The notes under the pieces are model-generated. The model had not been told where the DNA came from, searched no databases, and was given only the letters and a program-made list of their open reading frames with translations. The position numbers were made by a program, and so were the translations under genes. 64,000 nt of DNA from an uncultured Faecalibacterium sp. (lineage in GTDB: Bacteria > Bacillota > Clostridia > Oscillospirales > Ruminococcaceae), in NCBI GenBank assembly GCA_934561555.1, contig CAKTGQ010000013.1, positions 7,719 through 71,718 of the forward strand. Direction: 5' to 3'. Below, in pieces: positions 35,132 to 44,235 of this stretch (positions are counted from its first letter, which is position 1; every line of letters starts with the position of its first letter).

Positions 35132-36066
35132 TCCTCGTTCTCCTCGTAATGCAGGGTGATGCGCTTGCCGTCAAAGCCGCATTCTGCCGCCGGGAAGATG
35201 CTCTGCGCCTGTGCAAGCTGCTCCTCCGGGTCGGTAATCATGGGGGAATAGTGCACCAGCCACAGCCGCTTTGCCCCGGCTTTTGCCGCCAGCGCCGCGC
35301 TCTGGCCAAAGGTGCTGTGCCCCCACTGCGCGGCCTGCTCCTGCTGCTCCGGCAGGGCATAGGTGGCATCGCAGAGCAGAAGGTCTGCCCCCTGCGCCGC
35401 CTGTTCCAGCGCCGGGCAGGGCGCACTGTCGCCGGAAAAAACGAACCGCAGCCCCTTGCGGGGCGCGCCCAGCACCTCGGCGGGCTGCACTGTGCGCTCT
35501 GCCAGCTGCACGGCCTGTCCCCGCTGCAAAAGCCGCCACTGGGTCACCGGTACGCCCAGTGCCCGCGCCTTTTCCGGGTCGAACCTACCCGCCCGGGGCA
35601 AGTCCAGCCGGTAGCCCAGACTGCGCACCCGGTGCTTTGTGGCCACCGGCAGCAGCGCTGCCCCGGCGGGCCACCCCGCCGAGAGCGTTTCCAGTTCCAC
35701 CGGCTGTCCGGCGCGGCAGACCAGCGGTTTTACCGCATAGGGCAGCGGCCCGGTCAGGGCAGACACCGCCCGCCAGACCTCCAAAAGCCCCTCCGGCCCC
35801 AGCAGGGTCAGCGGGCGGGTGCGTCCCTGCGCCCCAAGGGTCTGCAAAAGCCCGGGCAGGCCAAAGATATGGTCCCCGTGGTAGTGGGTCAGGCAGATGG
35901 CGTCCGCGCGCATCAGGTTCACCCCGGCGCGGCGGGCGGCGGTCTGGGTGCCCTCGCCGCAGTCCAGCAGCAGGCTGTGCCCGCCGCACTCCACCACAGC
36001 GGCGGTCAGGGCACGCTCCGGCAGCGGCATGGTGGCAGCCGTGCCCAGCAGTGTAATGGTCAGCAT
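35128..36066 (-). CDS. rnz: ribonuclease Z
   Basis: Endonuclease that trims tRNA 3' trailers. A 312-residue metallo-beta-lactamase fold protein with the zinc motif HYHGDH at 61-66, FSGDSAPC, and a late WLVHYSP. Encoded directly upstream of cca with a 4-base overlap, so 3' cleavage and CCA addition are produced together. Confidence 0.94.
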   Translation of the reverse strand: MLTITLLGTAATMPLPERALTAAVVECGGHSLLLDCGEGTQTAARRAGVNLMRADAICLTHYHGDHIFGLPGLLQTLGAQGRTRPLTLLGPEGLLEVWRAVSALTGPLPYAVKPLVCRAGQPVELETLSAGWPAGAALLPVATKHRVRSLGYRLDLPRAGRFDPEKARALGVPVTQWRLLQRGQAVQLAERTVQPAEVLGAPRKGLRFVFSGDSAPCPALEQAAQGADLLLCDATYALPEQQEQAAQWGHSTFGQSAALAAKAGAKRLWLVHYSPMITDPEEQLAQAQSIFPAAECGFDGKRITLHYEENEE

Positions 36067-36179
36067 AAGCAGTTCCTCCGTGGTTCTTCCCTGTTATCTT
36101 ACCACAAACCCCGCCGGTGCACAATTCTTTCTGCTGCGGCATAAGCTGGGCAGAACCTTGAAAAAGGAGGGCACAGCCT

Positions 36180-36362
36180 ATGCAGCGCGACCGCAGAAAA
36201 CGACATTCCCCCGCCCGGCATCCGGTGCTTTTGCGCCGGATGCTCTTGGTGCTGTGCATTCTGGCGGTGCTGTGGCTGGGGTACAGCTGCATGATGCCGC
36301 AGCTGCTTTTTTCCGCCCGGGGCACCATGATTTTTGTGCCAGACCCGCCCCTGCGGGGGTAG
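36180..36362 (+). CDS. small membrane protein, unknown function
   Basis: A 60-residue protein: basic N-terminus, one strong membrane helix (about residues 20-42, MLLVLCILAVLWLGYSCMM), short tail. AAGGAGGG lies 9 bases before the ATG, which is the main reason to call it. It is the only plus-strand gene in this stretch and ends at a bidirectional terminator. No family recognised. Confidence 0.6.
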   Translation: MQRDRRKRHSPARHPVLLRRMLLVLCILAVLWLGYSCMMPQLLFSARGTMIFVPDPPLRG

Positions 36363-36393
36363 TGGAAAATATTTTTTCGGGTTCCCAGATGCA

Positions 36394-36437
36394 AAAACAG
36401 GGCTGCTGCACATTGTTTTGTGCAGCAGCCCTGTTTT
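36394..36437. terminator. bidirectional terminator (GGGCTGCTGCAC family)
   Basis: AAAACAGGGCTGCTGCACA and its complement around a TTGTTT loop, between the small membrane protein gene and pyrB. Confidence 0.85.
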
Positions 36438-36442
36438 CCAAC

Positions 36443-37393
36443 TTATATACTTTCCAGCACCTTTTTCCCGGTCAGCGGGTCTGGGATGTCCAGCAATGCC
36501 AGTATAATTGCCATGCGAATATACACGCCGTTATGTACTTGATCGAAATAGGCGGCGCGGGGGTCGTTGTCCACGTCCGGCTTGATCTCGTCAATGCGGG
36601 GGAGCGGATGCAGCACCGGCATGGTGGGCGGTGCCAGCTGCAGCAGCTTTTCGTCCAGTTCATAGCAGCCTTTCAACCGCAGATAGTCCTCCTCGTTGAA
36701 AAAGCGTTCCTTCTGGATGCGGGTCATGTACAGCACATCCAGACCGGGCAGCTCGGCTTCCAGGTCGGCGGTTTCTTTATAGTTCTGATGCAGCGGGGTC
36801 AGGGTTTCGTCTTTGACGTACTGCGGGATGCGCAGTTCCTCGGGCGAGATGAACACGAAGCGGTTGCCCTCGAACTGGCTCAGCGCGGCGGTGAGGGAGT
36901 GCACCGTCCGGCCGAACTTGAGGTCACCGCAGAAGCCGATGGTCAGGTGATCCAGCCGCCCCTTTCGCTGGCGGATAGTCATTAGGTCGATCATGGTCTG
37001 GGAGGGGTGGGCGTGACCGCCATCGCCTGCATTGATGACCGGCACACGCGCATACATGGACGCCCGCAGCGGCGCGCCCTCCTTGGGGTGGCGCATGGCA
37101 ATAACGTCTGCATAGTTGCTTACCACGCGGGCGGTATCGGCTACCGTTTCGCCCTTGCTTGCGCTGGAAAGCTGGGCACCTGCAAAGCCCAGCGTCTTGC
37201 CGCCCAGACGCAGCATGGCAGACTCGAAGGAAAGACGGGTGCGGGTGCTGGGCTCGTAGAACAAGGTGGCCAGAATACGGCCGTCGCACAGGTGGGCGTA
37301 GGGCGCGGGGTCAGCCTCCATCCGGTCGGCAAGGTCGAGCAGTGCCAGCTGCTCAGACAGAGAAAAGCTGTTGGGTTCAATAAAGTGTCTCAC
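36443..37393 (-). CDS. pyrB: aspartate carbamoyltransferase catalytic subunit
   Basis: First committed step of pyrimidine synthesis. About 316 residues with the carbamoyl-phosphate motif STRTR near residue 50, HPKEG, GDGGHAHPSQTMIDL and the late HPLPR. Two starts: ATG at 37399 is only one base after GGGAG, whereas GTG at 37393 has a 7-base gap and forms a GTGA overlap with the purA stop; the latter is used. No pyrI is seen. Confidence 0.95.
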   Translation of the reverse strand: MRHFIEPNSFSLSEQLALLDLADRMEADPAPYAHLCDGRILATLFYEPSTRTRLSFESAMLRLGGKTLGFAGAQLSSASKGETVADTARVVSNYADVIAMRHPKEGAPLRASMYARVPVINAGDGGHAHPSQTMIDLMTIRQRKGRLDHLTIGFCGDLKFGRTVHSLTAALSQFEGNRFVFISPEELRIPQYVKDETLTPLHQNYKETADLEAELPGLDVLYMTRIQKERFFNEEDYLRLKGCYELDEKLLQLAPPTMPVLHPLPRIDEIKPDVDNDPRAAYFDQVHNGVYIRMAIILALLDIPDPLTGKKVLESI

Positions 37394-38700
37394 AGCCATT
37401 CTCCCTTCAGCACAAACTTTTCGCGCTCCGCGCCGGTAGAAACAAACTGGATCTCGTGCCCCAGCTGCTTTTCAAGGAACTCCACATAGGCTTTGGCTTC
37501 CTTGGGCAGTTCTGCCCAGCTGCAGCAGCCGGAGATATCCTTGTTCCAGCCGGGCAGCAGTGTGACCACCGGCTGCACGCGGTCAAGGTCGGACAGGGTG
37601 TCGAAGCGGGGGACCTCCACACCGTCCAGCTTGTAACCGGTAATGACCGGGATCTGCTTCATGCCGCTCAGCACGTCCAGCTTGGTCAGCGCGATCTTAT
37701 CCGCACCCTGACATTGCAGACCGTAGCGGCTGGCAACGCAGTCAAAGGGGCCTACCCGGCGGGGACGTCCGGTGGCTGCGCCGTACTCGCCGCCAGCCTT
37801 GCGCAGCTTTTCGTTCCACGCTTCGCCCATTGCGTTCTCTGCCGCAAAGGGGCCAGCGCCCACACAGGTGGAGTAGGCTTTCAGCACACCCACCACATGG
37901 TCCAGCTTGCAGTTGGGGATGCCAGCACCCAGCGGTGCGTAGGCCGCCAGCGTGTTAGAACTGGAAGTGAACGGGAAGATGCCGTAGTCGATATCCCGCA
38001 TTGCGCCCAGCTGCGCTTCCAGCACGATGCGCTTGCCGCTGTCGTGCGCCTGCTGCAAAAAAGCGCCTACATCACAGATGAAGGGCGCAAAGTACGCCGC
38101 CTGCTGCCTGCACCAGTTCAGCAGGGCATCGTAGCTCATGGGTTCCTGATGATAGCAGCCCGCCAGCTCCATGTTTTTGGCGTCCAGGATCATGTGCAGA
38201 CGGTTCTGGGTGCGCTGCTCGTCCAGATGCAAAAGGTCGCCCAGACGCAGGGTCTTTTTGCGGTACTTGTCGCTGTACGCGTAGGCGATGCCGCGCCGGG
38301 TAGAGCCGAACGCGCTGCCCTTTTTGGCAAGGCGGTCCTCTTCCAGCCCGTCCTGTACCTTGTGCCACGGCATGGAGATGGTAGCCTTGTCGGAGAGTTT
38401 CAGGTTCTCCGGCTCCACCTTCACGCCGCGCGCCTCGATGGCCTCCATCTCCCCGGCCAGATGCTCAAGGTCGATCACCATACCGGTGCCCAGCACGCAG
38501 GTCACCTCCGGGTGCAGGATGCCGGAGGGCAGCAGATTCAGGATGAACTTGCCCTTCTCGGTCACAACGGTATGGCCGGCATTGTTGCCGCCCTGATAGC
38601 GCGCAACGATATCGGCATTTTCGGCCAGCAGGTCGATGACGCGGCCCTTGCCCTCATCGCCCCAGTTGATTCCAGTAACAGCGGTCAGCATAAACTTCAT
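37390..38700 (-). CDS. purA: adenylosuccinate synthetase
   Basis: GTP-dependent joining of IMP and aspartate in AMP synthesis. 436 residues with GDEGKG at 14-19, catalytic His43 in NNAGHT, the IMP-binding RRGIAYAYSDK and RPRRVGPFD. It is co-transcribed with pyrB, linking purine and pyrimidine synthesis. The ATG at 38700 has AGAAGG close upstream; the in-frame ATG at 38691 is an alternative. Confidence 0.96.
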   Translation of the reverse strand: MKFMLTAVTGINWGDEGKGRVIDLLAENADIVARYQGGNNAGHTVVTEKGKFILNLLPSGILHPEVTCVLGTGMVIDLEHLAGEMEAIEARGVKVEPENLKLSDKATISMPWHKVQDGLEEDRLAKKGSAFGSTRRGIAYAYSDKYRKKTLRLGDLLHLDEQRTQNRLHMILDAKNMELAGCYHQEPMSYDALLNWCRQQAAYFAPFICDVGAFLQQAHDSGKRIVLEAQLGAMRDIDYGIFPFTSSSNTLAAYAPLGAGIPNCKLDHVVGVLKAYSTCVGAGPFAAENAMGEAWNEKLRKAGGEYGAATGRPRRVGPFDCVASRYGLQCQGADKIALTKLDVLSGMKQIPVITGYKLDGVEVPRFDTLSDLDRVQPVVTLLPGWNKDISGCCSWAELPKEAKAYVEFLEKQLGHEIQFVSTGAEREKFVLKGEWL

Positions 38701-38740
38701 TTACCTTCTTTTTCATTCTTGTTTCCTGTTCGCGGTGTTT

Positions 38741-38769
38741 ATTATACGAGCGTGCAGAGAATATGTAAA
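38741..38769 (-). promoter_or_regulatory. purA-pyrB promoter
   Basis: Leftward TTTACA, 17 bases, TATAAT. Confidence 0.75.
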
Positions 38770-38854
38770 AAGTATCCTGTGTATAGCAGCAATATGTTTT
38801 TTACATTGCAAAGGCTGCTGCCCGCATCCGGCACGGCCGAGCCGTAAAAAGCGC

Positions 38855-38882
38855 TTGCAATTCCGGCGCACCGTGCTATGAT
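38855..38882 (+). promoter_or_regulatory. promoter of LysR regulator gene
   Basis: TTGCAA, 16 bases, TATGAT. Confidence 0.55.
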
Positions 38883-38953
38883 ACAAGAAGAGCATAAAGC
38901 CGCTTCTGCCGCTGGCCGCGCCGGAAGCCCGACAGGAAAGAGGGGCCGCACCC

Positions 38954-39865
38954 ATGTATGTGGACTGGGAATACTACAAGATCTTCTACTATGTGGCAAA
39001 GTATCAGAACTTTACCCGCGCGGCGCGGGTGCTGGGCAACAACCAGCCCAACATCACCCACGCCATGAACCGGCTGGAAAGCCAGCTGAACTGCGTGCTG
39101 TTCATCCGCTCCAACCGGGGCGTCACCTTAACGCCGGAGGGAGAGCTGCTGTATTCCCGCATTGCCTCGGCGGCGGTGCAGATTCAGGATGCAGAGGAGG
39201 AGCTGAGCGCCAGCGCCACGCTGGAACACGGTGCCATCAGCATCAGCACCACCGAGACCGCTTTGAACATCTACCTGTCGGAAAAGCTGCGCGCTTTCCA
39301 CACCGAGTACCCGGGCATCCGGCTGCGCATCTCCAACCACTCTACCCCGCAGGCGGTGCAGGCGGTACGCAACGGCGAGGTGGATTTTGCCATCGTGACC
39401 ACCCCCGCAGAGGTGGAAAACGGGCTGAAAATGGTGGAGCTGATGCCCTTTTACGAAGTCCTTGTGGGCGGTAAGACCTTTACAGCGCTGGCCAGCCAGA
39501 CCCTGAACCTGAAGGAGCTGGCAAGTTATCCCCTGATCTGCCTGAACGAGGAGAGCATGACCCGCAGCTTTTACCGGCAGTTCTTTCTGGAACACGACGC
39601 GGTGCTGAAACCGGACACCGAGGCCGCCACCACCGACCAGATGCTCACGCTGGTCAAAAGTGAGCTGGGGCTTGCCTTTATGCCGGAGCCCATGGCAGCG
39701 CCGTTGCTAGCCAGCGGAGAGCTGGTGCAGCTGCATTTGCAGGAGATCATCCCCTCCCGCTCCATCTGCCTTGTCTACGACCATCATCGCCCGCTGAACA
39801 CCGCCGCCCGCAAGTTCCAGCAGCTGCTGACCAAAGCCGGTGCCCGGAGCGCCGAGCACAAATAA
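38954..39865 (+). CDS. LysR family transcriptional regulator
   Basis: A 303-residue regulator: N-terminal winged HTH (about 5-65; YVAKYQNFTRAARVLGNNQP, then MNRLESQLN) and a periplasmic-binding-protein-like effector domain (about 90-295). LysR proteins often control the divergent gene, here purA-pyrB, but the window gives no operator evidence. It is convergent with the YoaK-like gene. Confidence 0.9.
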   Translation: MYVDWEYYKIFYYVAKYQNFTRAARVLGNNQPNITHAMNRLESQLNCVLFIRSNRGVTLTPEGELLYSRIASAAVQIQDAEEELSASATLEHGAISISTTETALNIYLSEKLRAFHTEYPGIRLRISNHSTPQAVQAVRNGEVDFAIVTTPAEVENGLKMVELMPFYEVLVGGKTFTALASQTLNLKELASYPLICLNEESMTRSFYRQFFLEHDAVLKPDTEAATTDQMLTLVKSELGLAFMPEPMAAPLLASGELVQLHLQEIIPSRSICLVYDHHRPLNTAARKFQQLLTKAGARSAEHK

Positions 39866-39878
39866 AACCAATACAGCA

Positions 39879-39917
39879 AGGGGCTGCTGCACCAATGATG
39901 TGCAGCAGCCCCTTTTC
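39879..39917. terminator. bidirectional terminator (GGGCTGCTGCAC family)
   Basis: AAGGGGCTGCTGCAC and GTGCAGCAGCCCCTT between convergent genes. Confidence 0.85.
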
Positions 39918-39919
39918 TG

Positions 39920-40711
39920 TTATTTCCGGGTGCTTTGCTTCAGCTCCCGCTGTTCTTCCTGCAGTTCCTGCTTCAGGGTGCGGTCGATCTCCCGGGTCTC
40001 CTGCCGGATGGCAGTCAGGTCTTTTTCGATGACCGGGTTCTCTTCCAGCTCCTCGCGGATGAACATCAGCGCAAAGCTGACCAGCAAAAAGCCACAGGAG
40101 AGCCAGATGGCTCTCCCGCCCAGCTGCGCCGCGCTTTTGCTGCCCAGCCCTGCCCCCAGCGCGAACAGGAATATGATGCCGAAGTACCGCACCATCCTGT
40201 CCTTTGCGCGGGGCTCGTGGGTCTTGCGCCAGATGCAGAAAGCCTCCACGCCGCTGCGCAGGTCGCCGATGCACATGGTACTGGCAAAGGCATAGCCATC
40301 CACCTTGCGGAAAGCCTGCACCTGCATGGCGCAGGAGAAGGAAACGATGGCGTTGGCCAGCAGGTTCTGCGATTGGGGCAGAAAACCCACCGTGAACAGC
40401 AGCAGCACCTCGCCCAGCACCACCAACTGCCGCCAGTGCAGCCGCTGTAATGCCTGAAAGCGCTCCCGCATTTTTTCCGCAGCCAGCACCCCCAGCGCAA
40501 AGGCGCACAAAGGCACCAGATAGTGCAGCACCTTATCCCACCGGCCATCCATGATATTGGCGCTCAGCAACACGATATTGCCGGTCTGGGCGTTGGCAAA
40601 CACCTTGCCCCGGAACAGATAGGTGTAGGCATCCTGCAAGCCGCCGGACAGTGAAAGAAACACCGCCGTAAGAAAGGACTCGGACATTTGTCCGTGATGC
40701 TTTGTTTTCAT
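39920..40711 (-). CDS. YoaK/DUF1275 family membrane protein
   Basis: A 263-residue protein with about six membrane helices (FLSLSGGLQDAYTYLFRG, ANAQTGNIVLLS are family-typical) and a charged, coiled C-terminal tail rich in Gln and Glu (from about 225). Function unknown. The start at 40711 follows GAGGG; a 12-residue extension to 40747 has none. Confidence 0.88.
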   Translation of the reverse strand: MKTKHHGQMSESFLTAVFLSLSGGLQDAYTYLFRGKVFANAQTGNIVLLSANIMDGRWDKVLHYLVPLCAFALGVLAAEKMRERFQALQRLHWRQLVVLGEVLLLFTVGFLPQSQNLLANAIVSFSCAMQVQAFRKVDGYAFASTMCIGDLRSGVEAFCIWRKTHEPRAKDRMVRYFGIIFLFALGAGLGSKSAAQLGGRAIWLSCGFLLVSFALMFIREELEENPVIEKDLTAIRQETREIDRTLKQELQEEQRELKQSTRK

Positions 40712-40893
40712 ACTTGTACCCTCTTTTCGGGCTCTATTATAATACATTTTGCAGCAGTTTCTGATATCATTTTTACATACCGGCTATGTTTGCCGCCCCA
40801 AAAGACGCAAAAAGCGCGGGCACCCTTCCCTATTTCAGTGCAATCTGTTAGAATAGGAAGAGAAAATCTCGTACACAGGAAGGAGTTTTTAGT

Positions 40894-41304
40894 ATGAAGA
40901 TCGCAATTCCTTATGAAAATGGTCAGGTGTTCCAGCACTTCGGCCACTCTGCACAGTTCAAGCTCTACACCGCCGAGGAGGGCCGCATCACCGGCACCGA
41001 AGTGGTCTCCACCGACGGACAGGGTCACGGCGCACTGGTGGGCTTTCTGGTGCGCAATGGCGTGAACGTGCTGCTGTGCGGCGGCATTGGCGGCGGGGCG
41101 CAGATGGCACTGGCACAGGCCGGCATCCGGCTGTGCGGCGGCATTACTGGTGATGCCGACAGCGCTGCGGCGGCATATCTTGCCGGCACACTGGTCTTTG
41201 ACCCCAACACCCGCTGCACCCACCACGACCACGAGGAGAGCCACAGCTGCGGCTCTCACGCCTGCCACGCCGACAAGGGCGGCTGTGCTGGCAATTGCCA
41301 TTAA
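40894..41304 (+). CDS. NifX/NifB-type dinitrogenase cofactor family protein with metal-rich tail
   Basis: A 136-residue protein. The Nitro_FeMo-Co domain spans about 1-105 (MKIAIPYENGQVFQHFGHS, LLCGGIGGGAQMAL). The last 30 residues hold 6 His and 6 Cys (HHDHEESHSCGSHACH, GGCAGNCH), suggesting metal or cluster binding. No nitrogenase genes are nearby; such proteins in gut clostridia are thought to handle iron-sulfur or molybdenum cofactors. RBS GGAAGGAG. Confidence 0.88.
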   Translation: MKIAIPYENGQVFQHFGHSAQFKLYTAEEGRITGTEVVSTDGQGHGALVGFLVRNGVNVLLCGGIGGGAQMALAQAGIRLCGGITGDADSAAAAYLAGTLVFDPNTRCTHHDHEESHSCGSHACHADKGGCAGNCH

Positions 41305-41326
41305 GAGCCGCTCCCCTTTCCGGGCG

Positions 41327-41427
41327 GGACGATTTTGAATGCGCGCCGCGTTGCTTTGCGCATAAGCTAAGGAAATATTATTTTTAATTTCGGGGTTCAG
41401 AAACGCCTGCGGGCGTTTCTGAACCCC
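41327..41427. repeat. composite palindromic repeat, copy 4 (inverted)
   Basis: GACGATTTTGAATGCGC...GCGCATAAGC (arms 41339-41344 and 41358-41363) followed by the GGGGTTCAGAAACGCC hairpin (41392-41427). Opposite orientation to the other copies. Confidence 0.8.
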
Positions 41428-41455
41428 ATTTTCACAGGAAGAAGTAAGCAAAATC

Positions 41456-41482
41456 GGGCAGCCCGCAGGCTGCCCGTTTTTG
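41456..41482. terminator. terminator between convergent genes
   Basis: CGGGCAGCC and GGCTGCCCG with a short loop, then TTTTTGC on the plus side and A-rich sequence on the other. Confidence 0.75.
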
Positions 41483-41508
41483 CTAAAAAATGCTATTCAG
41501 AAAAGTTC

Positions 41509-42390
41509 TCAGGCCTTCTCGATGGTAATGCTCCACTCGCTGGTCATGGCTTCGTCCGGCTCCAGCACCTCGTGCTTGCCTTCCTCGTTCACGCTGTTTG
41601 CCCAGCCGTTCCAAGGCTCCATGCAGACAAAGCTCTCGGCATCCTGCTGCCACAGCACGCCGTTTTCAAAGGTCTCGTCGGCATCCACGGTCACCTTGTG
41701 GCCGTTGCCCTTGTCGGTAAAGGTCATGGGGAACTGCACACCGGTCAGCAGACGGACAGAGTTGTCTGCACCCTCCTTGCGGGTGAGGGTGATCTTTTCC
41801 GGGGCGGCGGGCTGCTCGCCCTTGGCGTTTTCGGAGCAGGTAGCGCACTTGATGTCGAACTCCACGTTCTCCAGCTTGGAGGCGGTAAAGTAGGGATGGT
41901 AGCCAAAGCTAAAGGGCATATCGGTGTTGCCCTCGTTGATGACGGTCAGGCTGACCAGTGCCTTGTTGCCCTCCAGGTTATAGTTGACCAGCAGGGTAAA
42001 ATCGAACGGGTAGAGGAACTTGGTCAGCGGGGTGGACTCCAGTGCCAGCGTCACGCCGTCCGGGCCAACGCTTTCCACTTCCCATGCGCACAGGTCGGCA
42101 AAGCCGTGGGTCTCCATGGGGTAGGCCTTGCCGTCAAAGATGTGCACGCCGTTATCCGGGTTGCCACAGCTGGGGAACAGCACCGGCACGCCAAAACGGG
42201 GGCGGTTGCACTCCGAGAAATTGGGGCGGCGGGTCCAGACGAACTCCTCGCCGTCCAGCGTAAAGCTGGTGATCATACCGCCGCGCTCGGGGGTGATGGT
42301 GAGGGCGGTCTTTGCCTCGGGGTCGGTGATGACGTACTGCTCATAGCAGGCGCCGTTCTCGGTGATGTACCGGGTGGTGATCTGATTCAT
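41509..42390 (-). CDS. aldose 1-epimerase family protein
   Basis: A 293-residue cytoplasmic sugar mutarotase-like protein (galactose mutarotase fold). ITPERGGMITSFTLDGEE, FGVPVLFPSCGNP, HGFADLCAWEV and SFGYHPYF with the likely catalytic His are visible. Substrate unknown; the family includes LacX and glucose-6-phosphate epimerases. The start at 42390 follows AGGAGG. Confidence 0.88.
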   Translation of the reverse strand: MNQITTRYITENGACYEQYVITDPEAKTALTITPERGGMITSFTLDGEEFVWTRRPNFSECNRPRFGVPVLFPSCGNPDNGVHIFDGKAYPMETHGFADLCAWEVESVGPDGVTLALESTPLTKFLYPFDFTLLVNYNLEGNKALVSLTVINEGNTDMPFSFGYHPYFTASKLENVEFDIKCATCSENAKGEQPAAPEKITLTRKEGADNSVRLLTGVQFPMTFTDKGNGHKVTVDADETFENGVLWQQDAESFVCMEPWNGWANSVNEEGKHEVLEPDEAMTSEWSITIEKA

Positions 42391-42433
42391 AAGTAAAAGC
42401 CTCCTATTATTACCGCCGGGTCGCCCCGGCGGG

Positions 42434-42586
42434 TCATTTCTCTTGCTCGGTCTGCCGTGCATCCAGCTTTTTGAAGTAGTAATCGATGCCGTAGCGGATA
42501 AAATACTTTATCAATCGTACTACACCATAAATGATAGCCGCATAAAGCAGCAGTGTCAACAGCAGCACTCCATTTGCGCCCAACAT
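42434..42586 (-). CDS. small membrane protein, unknown function
   Basis: A 50-residue protein starting MLGANGVLLLTLLLYAAIIY, one membrane helix, then a basic/aromatic amphipathic segment (RLIKYFIRYGIDYYFKKLDA). AAGGAAG lies 8 bases before the ATG at 42586. It sits between uxaA and the epimerase gene on the same strand. Confidence 0.55.
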   Translation of the reverse strand: MLGANGVLLLTLLLYAAIIYGVVRLIKYFIRYGIDYYFKKLDARQTEQEK

Positions 42587-42660
42587 TTCATACACTTCCT
42601 TTCTTTTATGCACAAAAAGGCCGCCGTACCGCATTTTGCCGTACAGCAGCCCTTTTTCAG

Positions 42661-44151
42661 TTACAGAACCACGCCGTCCTTGAAGATGGAGATCTCGCGG
42701 AAGCCGTGCTTTTCCGCCTTGGTCTGCTCGCCGCTTGCCACGCGGATGACCAGATCCAGCAGATCCTTTGCAGCCTCGTCGATGGTCTTCTCACCGTCGG
42801 CGATGACACCGGTGTTGAAATCGATCCAGCCGCCCTTCTTCTCTGCCAGCGGGGTGTTGGTGGAGATCTTCAGGGTGGGAGCCGGAGCGGAGAACGGGGT
42901 GCCGCGGCCGGTAGAGAACAGGATCAGGTGTGCGCCTGCTGCCGTCATGGCGGTGGCAGACACCAGATCGTTGCCGGGGCCGTAGAGCATATTCAGACCC
43001 TTGGTCACCACGGGGTCGCCGTAGCCGATGACGTCCATGATGGGGGCGGTGCCGCCCTTCTGCACGCAGCCGCAGCTCTTATCTTCCAGCGTGGTGATGC
43101 CGCCGGCCTTGTTGCCCGGAGAGGGGTTATCGTACACCACCTCGTTGTGGCTGATGAAGTAATCCTTGAAGCCGTTGATCATGTGCTCGGCCTTGACGAA
43201 CACTTCCTTGTTGATGCAGCGGTCCATCAGGAAGCCCTCTGCACCGAACATCTCGGGCACCTCGGTCAGCACGGTAGAGCCGCCGCGCTGGCCCATCATG
43301 TCGGAGAAGCGGCCGATGGTGGGGTTGGCGGTAATGCCGGACAGGCCGTCCGAGCCGCCGCACTTCATGCCCACCACCAGCTCAGACACGGGGATGGGCT
43401 CGCGCTTGAACTGCCCGGCGTAGGCTGCCAGCTCCTTCAGGATATCGCGGGCGGCGGCAAACTCGTCCTCCACGTCCTGACAGGTCAGGAACTTGACGCG
43501 GTCGTGGTCGTACTCGCCCAGTTCCTCCACGAACTGATCGTGCTGCAGGTTTTCGCAGCCCAGATGCAGCACCAGAACGGCGGCGGCATTGGGGTGGCGC
43601 ACCAGCGCAGCCAGCAGCTTGCGGGTCTGTGCGTGGTCGTGGCCGGTCTGGCTGCAGCCGAAGGGATGGGTGAAGGTGTACAGACCCTCGATGGAGCCGG
43701 TGACCAGATCCTGATTGTCGGCCACCATCTTCTTGGCGATATCGTTCACGCAGCCCACGGTGGGGATGATCCAGATCTCGTTGCGGATGGCGGCGCGACC
43801 GTCCTTGCGGCGGAAGCCCATAAAGGTCTCCGGCTCAACCTTAGGCAGCGGAGCCAGATCCGGGGCGGGGTTATAGCTGTACTCCACCTCGCCGGACAGG
43901 TTGGTGTGCACGTTGTGGGTGTGCATCCAGGTGCCGGGGGCGGCGTCTGCGGTGGCGTGACCGATGGGGAAACCGTACTTGATGACGTTCTCGCCGTTTT
44001 TAATGGGCTTGACTGCCATCTTGTGACCCTGCGGGATATCCTCCAGTGCGGTGACGGCAAGGCCGTCCACCTCCACCAGCGTGCCCTTGGCAATGGGGTG
44101 CAGGGCAACGACCACATTGTCGATGGGGCTGATATGAATTGCCTGCGGCAT
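42661..44151 (-). CDS. uxaA: altronate dehydratase
   Basis: Converts D-altronate to 2-keto-3-deoxygluconate in galacturonate breakdown. 496 residues: N-terminal SAF domain (about 1-90, HPIAKGTLVEVDGL, HATADAAPGTWMHTHNV) and the large C-terminal UxaA domain (HPFGCSQTGHDHAQT, GMKCGGSDGLSG, KSCGCVQKGG). Family members need iron or manganese. Downstream of uxaB; RBS AAGGAG at 44151. Confidence 0.96.
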   Translation of the reverse strand: MPQAIHISPIDNVVVALHPIAKGTLVEVDGLAVTALEDIPQGHKMAVKPIKNGENVIKYGFPIGHATADAAPGTWMHTHNVHTNLSGEVEYSYNPAPDLAPLPKVEPETFMGFRRKDGRAAIRNEIWIIPTVGCVNDIAKKMVADNQDLVTGSIEGLYTFTHPFGCSQTGHDHAQTRKLLAALVRHPNAAAVLVLHLGCENLQHDQFVEELGEYDHDRVKFLTCQDVEDEFAAARDILKELAAYAGQFKREPIPVSELVVGMKCGGSDGLSGITANPTIGRFSDMMGQRGGSTVLTEVPEMFGAEGFLMDRCINKEVFVKAEHMINGFKDYFISHNEVVYDNPSPGNKAGGITTLEDKSCGCVQKGGTAPIMDVIGYGDPVVTKGLNMLYGPGNDLVSATAMTAAGAHLILFSTGRGTPFSAPAPTLKISTNTPLAEKKGGWIDFNTGVIADGEKTIDEAAKDLLDLVIRVASGEQTKAEKHGFREISIFKDGVVL

Positions 44152-44175
44152 AGTTGTTCTCCTTATCGTATCGCA

Positions 44176-44208
44176 CAAAAGGGCTGCTGCCCAAAGCAGC
44201 AGCCCTTT
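44176..44208 (-). terminator. hairpin between uxaB and uxaA
   Basis: AAAGGGCTGCTGC and GCAGCAGCCCTTT within a CGCACAA/TTGTGCG outer dyad; probably partial, since uxaA has no other clear promoter. Confidence 0.6.
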
Positions 44209-44235
44209 GTTGTGCGGGTAGGTTGATTTTTCAGC

